From contig NZ_SSNZ01000004.1 of NCBI RefSeq assembly GCF_004801375.1, forward strand, positions 147,219-211,218: DNA of 64,000 nucleotides. Reading direction: 5' to 3'. Shown in pieces: positions 16,615 to 23,532 of the stretch; positions within the stretch are counted from its first letter, which is position 1, and each line of letters opens with the position of its first letter. The position numbers and the translations under genes are program-made. A model generated the notes under the pieces. That model was not told the origin of the DNA, made no database searches, and saw only the letters and a program-made list of their open reading frames with translations. This DNA is from Flavobacterium supellecticarium (GTDB lineage Bacteria; Bacteroidota; Bacteroidia; Flavobacteriales; Flavobacteriaceae).

Positions 16615-16674
16615 AAAATCATTTTTAGGTGCCGATTTTAAAATTTGAAAGTTAGCTTTTATTTTTTACATCTT

Positions 16675-16707
16675 ACATCTTACAGGTTTTAAAAACCTTC
16701 AGGTATT
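16675..16707. repeat. degenerate copy of the REP palindrome
   Basis: The core ACAGGTTTTAAAAACCT is identical to the 33-bp palindromes at 17534, 25708, 26305 and 63923, but both outer arms carry changes and one base is lost on the right. It ends two bases before the stop codon of the SymE-type gene. Confidence 0.65.
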
Positions 16708-16708
16708 G

Positions 16709-16918
16709 TTAACTGCGTTGGTATTTCTTCCGTGTAGTATCGATAGTGATCGTCAATTTATTTTTTTCCTGTAAAATTTTAATTCTTTTTCCCTGTTTAA
16801 AACCGAGTGCTTCGAGCCACTTTCCTTCCAGTCGGATTTCCGGAATCGCCACTACGCCATAGCGTCGATCCTGAAACTTACGATAAATTTTTAATCTTCT
16901 ATACTTCTTCATTGTCAT
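16709..16918 (-). CDS. SymE-family toxin-like protein
   Basis: The short basic protein carries the SymE signature. RRLKIYRKFQDRRY leads into VVAIPEIRLEGKWLEALGF and a C-terminal AbrB-like strand, GKRIKILQEKNKLTI. E. coli SymE is an SOS-induced, growth-inhibiting nucleoid- or RNA-associated protein. A toxin role here is inferred from family. I chose the ATG at 16918 (16912 is equally possible). The TTG at 16933 lies inside an operator-like palindrome. The gene is divergent from an XRE regulator, and two shared palindromes flank its promoter. Confidence 0.8.
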   Translation of the reverse strand: MTMKKYRRLKIYRKFQDRRYGVVAIPEIRLEGKWLEALGFKQGKRIKILQEKNKLTITIDTTRKKYQRS

Positions 16919-16933
16919 ATAATTATATGACAA
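16912..16933. promoter_or_regulatory. operator 1 of the symE-xre pair
   Basis: TTGTCATATAA is followed directly by its exact reverse complement, giving a perfect 22-bp palindrome. It covers the expected transcription start and start codon of the SymE-type gene. It shares the half-site TGTCATAT with operator 2. Confidence 0.75.
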
Positions 16934-16938
16934 ATATA
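16931..16938 (-). promoter_or_regulatory. -7 box of the symE-type gene
   Basis: On the minus strand TATATTTG matches TAnnTTTG. It abuts operator 1, and the -33 position falls in operator 2. The expected start would give a very short or absent leader. Confidence 0.6.
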
Positions 16939-16950
16939 AATAAAAAATTG

Positions 16951-16976
16951 AAGTGTCATATTTCTATATGACACTT
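16951..16976. promoter_or_regulatory. operator 2 of the symE-xre pair
   Basis: AAGTGTCATAT and its exact reverse complement are separated by four bases (TTCT). The half-site TGTCATAT is the same as in operator 1. The site lies at the -33 region of both divergent genes, so one protein could repress both. Confidence 0.75.
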
Positions 16977-17005
16977 TTTTCAACAAATTAATTGAACTTT
17001 GACAC

Positions 17006-17224
17006 ATGACACGAGATATCTTAAAAAAGAAAATCGGCCAGCGAATCATAGAATTACGCGAAAATAAAGGTTGGAGCCAAGCCGACTTGGCACGTGCTTG
17101 CAAAAAAGATAGACAAACTATTGAAAAACTTGAAAATGGGAAAGTCAATCCTACGCTTTATACTTTATTGGAAATCGCTAACGCTTTGGAAGTTTCCTTA
17201 TCAAAATTAGTTAACATCCACTAA
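17006..17224 (+). CDS. XRE-family HTH regulator
   Basis: This 72-residue protein is almost entirely a Cro/C1-type helix-turn-helix domain. IGQRIIELRENKGWSQADLA is the first part, and the recognition helix is in KKDRQTIEKLENGKVNPT. It lies divergently from the SymE-type gene with 87 bases between their start codons, and two palindromes in that gap have the look of its own binding sites. It is therefore the likely repressor of the pair. A partial -7 box (GAACTTTG, 16994-17001) ends only four bases before the ATG. Confidence 0.9.
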   Translation: MTRDILKKKIGQRIIELRENKGWSQADLARACKKDRQTIEKLENGKVNPTLYTLLEIANALEVSLSKLVNIH

Positions 17225-17269
17225 CACAACTTTTAGAAATATACAGTTGATCCTAGAATTCAGATGCCT

Positions 17270-17291
17270 AAAAAAAGCCGCTAATCGCGGC
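17270..17291 (-). terminator. terminator of the small CxxC protein gene
   Basis: GCCGC and GCGGC form a GC-rich 5-bp stem around a five-base loop. On the minus strand seven T residues follow. It lies nine bases beyond the stop of the 48-residue gene and supports it being real. Confidence 0.75.
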
Positions 17292-17299
17292 CTTCTTCG

Positions 17300-17446
17300 T
17301 TAAAGTCTTTCACAATGCTTACAAAGTGGTTTCCCTCCGGTTCCCTCTCTTCGGTTTTCTTTTTCGATGTTGTTCCCTTCTGTACAGCTGGTATTGTTGT
17401 GATGTACATCACGATGAATACTGTGAAATGCTGTTGTTTTAGCCAT
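17300..17446 (-). CDS. 48-residue CxxC protein, Flavobacteriaceae small-protein type
   Basis: This short reading frame begins MAKTTAFHSIHRD and ends with GTGGKPLCKHCERL. The end looks like a half zinc-knuckle that I recall from small hypothetical proteins of Bacteroidetes. There is one CxxC pair and several His residues (HHNN) that could complete a metal site. The -strand terminator immediately after the stop codon supports expression. No function is known. It occupies most of the otherwise empty stretch between the XRE gene and the TonB-C genes. Confidence 0.6.
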   Translation of the reverse strand: MAKTTAFHSIHRDVHHNNTSCTEGNNIEKENRREGTGGKPLCKHCERL

Positions 17447-17532
17447 AATAATACAATTTAAAATTACTATCGCGAAAGGTAACTCATCCTATTTTCAATC
17501 CCTTACGGAAAACCACAAACACATATATAAAT

Positions 17533-17567
17533 AACACCTGACAGGTTTTAAAAACCTGTCAGGTGTT
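17533..17567. repeat. REP-like palindrome copy 1
   Basis: AACACCTGACAGGTTTT and its exact reverse complement flank a single central A, a perfect 35-base inverted repeat. It is the same element as those flanking the RAYT pseudogene near 25.7-26.3 kb. Confidence 0.9.
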
Positions 17568-17607
17568 GAAGACGCCGAAAGTTTCGATTAGGTATTAATG
17601 TGTTTGC

Positions 17608-18279
17608 TTAACTCTCCATAAAACTAATCCGGGTATTATACATTCCTTTTAAAAAACGTCCGTTCGAAAAAACCGGTTGCCAACGCGGCATTTTTTGGAT
17701 AATTTTAATGGCCGTTTCATTAAACGTTTCATTATCGCTTTTGATCACTTTTATGTTTTCAACAGCTCCATTTTTATCGATATCCCATTTTAACAGTATA
17801 CTGGCCGAACTATCCCAATCGCCACTACTCGCATTCGCCAGAAATCTTCGCAAGACCGATTCACCTCCATAGTACATCGTTTTTATCTCCAGAACACTAA
17901 AAAAAGCCTCCTGACTTTTGTCATCCAATGCTTTTCCGTTTTCCTGTACCACTTTTCGTTTGTCATTTTCGACTATTATTTTAACCGGAACCGGCTTGGA
18001 ATCCACATAAAAATTATATTTCCCGGGATCGGTTTTATCCTGTGAAACGATTCGCTGTTCATTCCGGTAATAGTCGACATTGGATACGAAGGCATCGTTT
18101 TCCATTTTCATCACGATCGTAATTCCGTTGTCTTTGTCAAACAATTTCCAGACACCCTGTTTCTTACCGTCCTTATCGATACGGTTAATCGTTTCGCCTT
18201 CGAATTTGATTTCACTTTGTCCTAATGCGCTGACTGAAATCAGCAGGCATAGTGCCATTGCTTTTAATTTTGTGCTCAT
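17608..18279 (-). CDS. secreted TonB C-terminal domain protein (paralogue B)
   Basis: A signal peptide (residues 1-20, ending SALGQ) is followed by a MORN-like GKKQGVWKLFD motif near residue 38. The C-terminal 90 residues are a TonB-C-like domain, with LKWDIDKNGAVENIKVIKSD and MPRWQPVFSNG. Unlike a true TonB, it has no N-terminal membrane anchor and no Pro-rich linker, so it is unlikely to energise receptors alone. It is a close paralogue of the next upstream gene (both are 223 residues and share most motifs), so a tandem duplication is likely. Confidence 0.8.
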   Translation of the reverse strand: MSTKLKAMALCLLISVSALGQSEIKFEGETINRIDKDGKKQGVWKLFDKDNGITIVMKMENDAFVSNVDYYRNEQRIVSQDKTDPGKYNFYVDSKPVPVKIIVENDKRKVVQENGKALDDKSQEAFFSVLEIKTMYYGGESVLRRFLANASSGDWDSSASILLKWDIDKNGAVENIKVIKSDNETFNETAIKIIQKMPRWQPVFSNGRFLKGMYNTRISFMES

Positions 18280-18333
18280 TTATTTATTAATTTATCATAC
18301 TCTATTCCCTTGAAAGCATTCTAAAAAACAGAC

Positions 18334-19005
18334 TTAGCTATTAAATACAAGCGATGTGGTAAAATTCACCCGTACAAACCGTCCGTGCTGAATACCGGGT
18401 TGCCAACGCGGCATACTTTGGATAATCCGAACAGCTTCTTCATTTAAAGCACTATTCTCACTTTCCATTACTTTTACATCGTTAACGATTCCATCATTAT
18501 CGATTGTCCACATTAACTTTACTTTACCCGAATATCGTAAAGTACTCTTTTTTACAGCATTTTCGATAAAACTAACCATCCCCTGCTTCCCCCCGTAAAA
18601 TATTGGGCGCAACTCCTGAACACCAAAAAAAACTTTTCGCCTCTTCTCATCGAGAACTTCTCCATTATCCTTTACTACTTCAGTTAGCTTATTCCCTTTA
18701 TCTACTATCGTTACCGGACTCCCTTTTAAATCTTCGTAAAAGGTATACCCTTTCGTTTCTGTGTTATAGGTAAGCACTAAATAATCTTTAAAATAGTACT
18801 CGATAGTAGACACAAAAACATCGTCTTTGGTTTTACCGACGATTTTAATACCTCTTTCTGTATCGAACAATTTCCAGACCCCCTGTTTCTTTCCGTCTTT
18901 ATCCAAATGGTTAATGGTTTCCCCTTCATAATTAACAGCACTTTGCGCAAAAGCCCCCATTCCAACCAGTACACACACGGTTAGCATTTTTAATTTATTG
19001 ATCAT
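18334..19005 (-). CDS. secreted TonB C-terminal domain protein (paralogue A)
   Basis: The ATG at 19005 gives MINKLKMLTVCVLVGMGAFA, a proper signal peptide. The reading to 19200 overlaps the upstream monooxygenase gene out of frame and is rejected. The mature protein repeats the plan of its neighbour: a GKKQGVWKLFD motif, a central region and a TonB-C-like domain with LMWTIDNDGIVNDVKVMES and MPRWQPGIQHGRF. It starts 10 bases after the ABM gene and is followed by the paralogue at 54 bases, so all three may be cotranscribed. Confidence 0.8.
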   Translation of the reverse strand: MINKLKMLTVCVLVGMGAFAQSAVNYEGETINHLDKDGKKQGVWKLFDTERGIKIVGKTKDDVFVSTIEYYFKDYLVLTYNTETKGYTFYEDLKGSPVTIVDKGNKLTEVVKDNGEVLDEKRRKVFFGVQELRPIFYGGKQGMVSFIENAVKKSTLRYSGKVKLMWTIDNDGIVNDVKVMESENSALNEEAVRIIQSMPRWQPGIQHGRFVRVNFTTSLVFNS

Positions 19006-19015
19006 AAAAATTAGA

Positions 19016-19297
19016 CTATAGTTCTTGATAAAGATTGATTTCACTTTGTTCCAACCATTCCGTTGCTTTTTGCTGAAAATCCAAAAAGTGTGCGGTTTGC
19101 GTATGCGCATCAATCGCTTCTTTACTCTCCCAAGTCTCATAAAAAAGAAACTCCAACGGATTATTCGCGGAAATATGCAATCGGTATTCTTTGCATCCAA
19201 CTTCCTGTAACGATTCTTTTACCAATTCCTGCAATGTCGTCAAAACCATTTCCCGGTATTCCGCTTTCGCCCTAAGTGTGGCCACTATAGTGATCAT
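19016..19297 (-). CDS. antibiotic biosynthesis monooxygenase (ABM) domain protein, putative quinol monooxygenase
   Basis: The 93-residue protein is a single ABM (dimeric ferredoxin-like) domain. It begins MITIVATLRAKAEYRE and contains FYETWESKEAIDAHTQTAHF, which matches the YgiN-type quinol monooxygenase pattern. Such proteins act on quinones or protect against reactive species. The substrate here is not known. It sits downstream of an oxidoreductase and a Crp/Fnr regulator on the same strand, which suggests a small redox-response group. Confidence 0.88.
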   Translation of the reverse strand: MITIVATLRAKAEYREMVLTTLQELVKESLQEVGCKEYRLHISANNPLEFLFYETWESKEAIDAHTQTAHFLDFQQKATEWLEQSEINLYQEL

Positions 19298-19378
19298 ATA
19301 TCTTACTATTTAATTTTCTCACAAACATCGGATATTTTTCTTAAAAATTTAGAACATCAACCCTCTTTATTCTTTATT

Positions 19379-20347
19379 CTACCCAACACCAACCACCAGT
19401 CGTTTTCCGGCATCGATCGTTTTGTTCCAATAGTTATGAATTTCGGCTAAGGGTGCTACTTCGGTGGCAATCTGTAATTTTCCGGCCGCTGCGAGTTGAA
19501 ACGCCTCCGGCAATACTTCTTCTATATATAATTTCATTTCATGTTCGGAAAGACTCCCGATACCCGATCCGAGAATTTCGATCGCCGTACTGCGCAATAC
19601 ATCCGAACGCAATACAATTTCCTCGCCCGAAATGCTACCCACCGTTACGATCTTAACCGGATGCGTATAACCGCCTTTCCCTTTAAATGCCTGTAACAAC
19701 AACTCCACCGAATGCCCCCAGATATAATCGATCACAATATCAATCGGACTTTGCAGCTGAATTGCTTTTAGTTTTTCGATGATAATCGAATCCTCATCTT
19801 GCAACGACACGATTTCGTCGGCACCCAAAGTCAGTAGTTTTTCCAGTGAAACGGCATTTCTACCGGTTACGATTACCTTCGACGCTCCATACTGTTTTGC
19901 CAACTGTACCGCTACTTGTCCTGTGACACCCGTTGCGCCATTAATCAACACAACAGCACCCTGACGGATTTTAGCGCGAAACACCAAGGCCATCGCCGAT
20001 CCGATTACCGCATTCGGCAAAGCCGCCGCCGTAGCCACATCAATATTCGGAGGAAGTACCAGGTATTTGTCTTTGTGGATCAATGCTTTTTCAGCCAGCA
20101 TTCCGGTAATTCCCTGTGCATAAACCAAGGTTCCATCGACCAGCGTTCCCACGCCGTCAAAACCAACTACAGTGGGTAATTCCGTATAACTGGCATAATG
20201 TTTTCCACTGGCACGAAGTTTGTCCAGGTTCTTTACCGATGCAGCTTTGACATCGATTACAATTTCATTCTCGTTTTTGGGTTGTGGATCGGCAAATTCG
20301 GCATAAACCGGAACCGTTCCCAATTGGGTTAAGACAGCTGCTTTCAT
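19379..20347 (-). CDS. zinc-independent MDR-family alcohol dehydrogenase / quinone oxidoreductase
   Basis: This medium-chain dehydrogenase/reductase has an N-terminal GroES-like domain (MKAAVLTQLGTVPVYAEF) and a Rossmann domain with the cofactor motif GATGVTGQVAVQLAKQYG. The structural zinc cysteines are absent, as in quinone oxidoreductases. I chose the ATG at 20347 because it gives the standard MKAAV start. The longer reading to 20398 adds 17 residues with no match. It lies 63 bases downstream of the Crp-type regulator gene, which may control it. Confidence 0.87.
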   Translation of the reverse strand: MKAAVLTQLGTVPVYAEFADPQPKNENEIVIDVKAASVKNLDKLRASGKHYASYTELPTVVGFDGVGTLVDGTLVYAQGITGMLAEKALIHKDKYLVLPPNIDVATAAALPNAVIGSAMALVFRAKIRQGAVVLINGATGVTGQVAVQLAKQYGASKVIVTGRNAVSLEKLLTLGADEIVSLQDEDSIIIEKLKAIQLQSPIDIVIDYIWGHSVELLLQAFKGKGGYTHPVKIVTVGSISGEEIVLRSDVLRSTAIEILGSGIGSLSEHEMKLYIEEVLPEAFQLAAAGKLQIATEVAPLAEIHNYWNKTIDAGKRLVVGVG

Positions 20348-20410
20348 ATTTTTTTTTAGGCAAAATTCCAGCAACCAACTGTAGTAAAACGATAACAATT
20401 GTTAAGATCG

Positions 20411-20980
20411 TTATTTTGTCTTAGCGACTTTATTCCGGATACGACTCAGCGAAACGGCCGTAATTCCGAGATACGTTGCAATATAATGCTGTGGCACCCG
20501 TTGGAAAATATCCGGGTTCTTTTGTAAAAGATTACGATAGCGTTCTTCGGGTTTATCCCGTAAAAACGACAACAAATGTTTCGAATAATAGATAAACCGC
20601 TTTAGAATATAGTGATCAAACCAGGCTTTAAATTCGGCATCCTCTTCCCATAACTGCTCAAAACGTTCTTTTTCGAGCACATAAAGGACGCTTTTTTCAA
20701 GGCTTTCCAGATAAAAATCACTCGGCTGATTGGTAAGCACACTTTCCAGCGAAGCCACCAGACTTCCTTCGAAAAAAAACTGATTCGTAATTTCCTTTCC
20801 ATTACTATTCATCCACAAACGCAGGCAACCTTCCTTTATAAAATAAATACGGCGTGCTTTTTCGCCTTCTTCCAGTAAAGTCACCCGGGCATCGACCGAA
20901 ATCAATTCGAGTTGGTACTTTTCGGCCAGGTAAAGCATCATCTTTCCCGCTGTTTTATCGTCCTGAATTGCTATCGCCAT
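20411..20980 (-). CDS. Crp/Fnr-family transcriptional regulator
   Basis: The N-terminal region (about residues 25-115) is a cyclic-nucleotide-binding-like jelly roll containing KARRIYFIKEGCLRLW. The C-terminus has a winged helix with QHYIATYLGITAVSLSRIRNK as recognition helix. The pattern is that of the short Bacteroidetes Crp-like regulators next to oxidoreductase genes. No effector-binding residues can be assigned with confidence. It is upstream of and co-directional with the MDR and ABM genes. Confidence 0.92.
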   Translation of the reverse strand: MAIAIQDDKTAGKMMLYLAEKYQLELISVDARVTLLEEGEKARRIYFIKEGCLRLWMNSNGKEITNQFFFEGSLVASLESVLTNQPSDFYLESLEKSVLYVLEKERFEQLWEEDAEFKAWFDHYILKRFIYYSKHLLSFLRDKPEERYRNLLQKNPDIFQRVPQHYIATYLGITAVSLSRIRNKVAKTK

Positions 20981-21103
20981 ACTAGTGCAGTTCCTGAAGT
21001 TTTAAAATAAAGTAATTTAAGTCCGATACAATTTATACCGGGTCTGAATAATCCTCAAACAGCATAAAACTAAAAAAAATAAACCCTACTTCCTATTAAT
21101 TAT

Positions 21104-21111
21104 TATTTTTG
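21104..21111 (+). promoter_or_regulatory. -7 box upstream of udk
   Basis: TATTTTTG matches TAnnTTTG. The expected transcription start falls beyond the GTG at 21114, which supports the ATG at 21138 as the udk start. Confidence 0.55.
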
Positions 21112-21137
21112 CGGTGATAAAAACAACAAAACTATTT

Positions 21138-21746
21138 ATGCTTATAATTGGTATTGCCGGAGGAACTGGCAGTGGAAAAACGACAGTAGTCCATCAGATT
21201 ATGAATGAATTACCCGAAACCGAAGTAGGGATTATTTCACAGGACTCCTACTATAAGGCCACCCACAACCTGAGCTTTGATGAGCGTGCGCTTATCAACT
21301 TTGATCATCCCAGAGCAATTGACTTTGAATTATTGGTAAGCCATCTAAAAGACTTAAAAGACGGTAAAACCATCGAACAACCGGTATACTCGTTTGTAAC
21401 CCATAACAGAACCGACGACACCATCGTGACACATCCGCGTAAAGTAATGATTGTAGAAGGAATTTTAATCCTGACCAATCCGGAATTGCGTGATATGTTT
21501 GATGTAAAAATCTTTGTTCATGCCGATTCCGACGAGCGTTTGATCCGTCGTTTAAAACGGGACATCGCCGAACGTGGTCGTGATATGGAAGAAGTATTAA
21601 ACCGCTACCAGTCGACATTAAAACCGATGCACGAACAATTTATCGAGCCATCGAAAGCCTATGCCGACATTATCATCCCGAACGACAAGTACAATACGGT
21701 TGCTATCGACGTGGTGCGTGCGGTGATCAACCAAAGAATATCATAA
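21138..21746 (+). CDS. udk: uridine kinase
   Basis: Uridine kinase phosphorylates uridine or cytidine with ATP in pyrimidine salvage. The P-loop GTGSGKTT is at residues 9-16, the FDHPRAIDFELL segment follows and the lid includes RLIRRLKRDIAERGR. The length of 202 residues is normal. The ATG at 21138 is preferred to the GTG at 21114 because a promoter box lies just before the GTG. The next gene starts 22 bases after the stop, so an operon of at least udk-divIC-like is likely. Confidence 0.93.
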   Translation: MLIIGIAGGTGSGKTTVVHQIMNELPETEVGIISQDSYYKATHNLSFDERALINFDHPRAIDFELLVSHLKDLKDGKTIEQPVYSFVTHNRTDDTIVTHPRKVMIVEGILILTNPELRDMFDVKIFVHADSDERLIRRLKRDIAERGRDMEEVLNRYQSTLKPMHEQFIEPSKAYADIIIPNDKYNTVAIDVVRAVINQRIS

Positions 21747-21768
21747 TTTATCATTACCTTTATAAGCC

Positions 21769-22116
21769 ATGAAAAAAGCATTCGAAAAAATAGTTACCCA
21801 GTACCCTTTCCTGAAAATATTCGGGAACCGCTATGTATTGGTGAGCCTTTTTTTTGCGATCTGGATGCTGTTTCTGGACAACTACTCTTATCTGGAACAC
21901 CGCGTTCTGGACAAGGAAATAAACGAACTCGAAGACAATAAAAAATACTATCAGGACGAGATTAAAAAAGACAGCGAAAACATCAAAAAGCTGAAAAATC
22001 CGGATCAGATTGAAAAGTATGCCCGTGAAAAATATTATATGAAACGGGACAAAGAAGATATTTATATCATCGAGTTTGAAGAAGATGTGCCCGAAGAGGA
22101 CACAAAATCACTTTAA
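21769..22116 (+). CDS. FtsB/DivIC-family septum formation initiator
   Basis: The 115-residue protein has one membrane helix (about residues 25-42) followed by a coiled coil with the heptad-rich stretch ELEDNKKYYQDEIKKD and the end motif IEKYAREKYYMKRDKEDIY. That motif is typical of DivIC/FtsB, which joins FtsL and FtsQ at the division septum. The assignment is by pattern and length. It lies between udk and mutA, with 9 bases to mutA. Confidence 0.88.
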   Translation: MKKAFEKIVTQYPFLKIFGNRYVLVSLFFAIWMLFLDNYSYLEHRVLDKEINELEDNKKYYQDEIKKDSENIKKLKNPDQIEKYAREKYYMKRDKEDIYIIEFEEDVPEEDTKSL

Positions 22117-22125
22117 TTTTGCATT

Positions 22126-23490
22126 ATGAGCAACAAACTGTTTACAGATTTTGAGGCGGTATCGTCCAAACAATGGAAAACACAGATTCAATACGAATTA
22201 AAAGGAGCCGATTACAACGAAACCCTGGTTTGGGAAAGCCCCGAAGGGATTAAAGTACGCCCGTTTTATCATATTGACGAAGCTGCGGAGCCTTTAACTA
22301 TTCCGACCGAGGTATCCGGATTTAAAATCGTACAGAATATTTTTGTGCACGATCTGGAAAAATCGATTGCCCGCGCTAAGGAAACCCTATCCCGCGGTGC
22401 CGAAAGTTTGCGTTTTACATTGGAAAATGAAAAAGTCGATATCGAAAAACTATTGACGTCCCTTCCGTTGGAAACCACTCCGGTATATCTGAATTTTCAT
22501 TTTCTGGATCTTCCGTTTATCGAGAAGATCAATAGTATCGCTAAAAAGCACAATGCTACGATTTACCTGCATGTGGATCCGATCGGGCAACTGGCTCAGG
22601 ACGGTAATTGGCATACCAACCTCGACACCGATTTTAATACGTTAAACGATATTGCGTTAAAATGCACCAACCTGAATTTTCTGAGTATCAACAGTAGTTT
22701 GTATCAGAATGCCGGAGCCAATATCGTACAACAGCTGGCCTATACGCTTTCGCATGTAAACGAATATTTTAACAGAATGGTTACGATCGGTTCGCCGGTA
22801 ACAATTCAGGTAGCCGTAGGAACCAACTACTTTTTCGAGATTGCCAAACTACGCGCCCTTCGCCTGTTATTTACTACGCTGGCAAAAGAATACGACCACA
22901 AACACGAGTGCCATATTATAGCCGTACCGACAAAACGCAATAAAACCCTTTACGATTATAACGTCAACATGCTTCGAACCACCACCGAATGTATGAGTGC
23001 CATTTTGGGTGGTGCCAATTCGGTTTCGAACCTGGCCTATGATGCGATTTATCATAAAGACAATGAGTTTGGCGATCGTATTTCGAGAAATCAATTATTG
23101 GTTTTAAAACACGAAAGCTATTTTGATCTGGTAAACAACCCGTCAGACGGTGCGTATTATATTGAATCCCTTACGAATCAGTTAGCCGAAAAAGCCCTTA
23201 CCCTATTTAAGGATATTGAAGCCAACGGTGGTTTTATCACCCAATTAATCGAAGGTACCATTCAACGAAAAATTGGAGAAAGCGCCAAAAAAGAACAGGA
23301 ATTGTTCGACAATGGTAAAGAAATCCTATTGGGAACCAACAAATACCCGAACAAAGAAGACCGTATGAGCCATGATCTGGAACTGTATCCGTTTGTAAAG
23401 GTAAACCCGCGCAAAACGTTAATCACGCCAATCATCGAAAAACGACTGGCCGAAAAACTGGAACAGGAACGATTGGAAACCGAAAAATAA
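22126..23490 (+). CDS. mutA: methylmalonyl-CoA mutase small subunit
   Basis: This is the non-catalytic beta subunit of the B12-dependent enzyme that interconverts succinyl-CoA and methylmalonyl-CoA. It begins FTDFEAVSSKQWKTQIQYEL and matches the substrate-barrel domain of the large subunit. At 454 residues it lacks the C-terminal B12-binding domain seen in longer MutA proteins, which I believe is usual in this family. It lies 42 bases upstream of the large-subunit gene, so the two are cotranscribed. Confidence 0.92.
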   Translation: MSNKLFTDFEAVSSKQWKTQIQYELKGADYNETLVWESPEGIKVRPFYHIDEAAEPLTIPTEVSGFKIVQNIFVHDLEKSIARAKETLSRGAESLRFTLENEKVDIEKLLTSLPLETTPVYLNFHFLDLPFIEKINSIAKKHNATIYLHVDPIGQLAQDGNWHTNLDTDFNTLNDIALKCTNLNFLSINSSLYQNAGANIVQQLAYTLSHVNEYFNRMVTIGSPVTIQVAVGTNYFFEIAKLRALRLLFTTLAKEYDHKHECHIIAVPTKRNKTLYDYNVNMLRTTTECMSAILGGANSVSNLAYDAIYHKDNEFGDRISRNQLLVLKHESYFDLVNNPSDGAYYIESLTNQLAEKALTLFKDIEANGGFITQLIEGTIQRKIGESAKKEQELFDNGKEILLGTNKYPNKEDRMSHDLELYPFVKVNPRKTLITPIIEKRLAEKLEQERLETEK

Positions 23491-23532
23491 TATGTTTACC
23501 GGGCGTATCAGCATCATAATAGCAGCTTTGAA

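Noticed and set aside
21938..23532. B12 riboswitch before methylmalonyl-CoA mutase genes
   Set aside because: Only 9 and 42 bases separate the genes, and no B12-box-like conserved sequence is visible.
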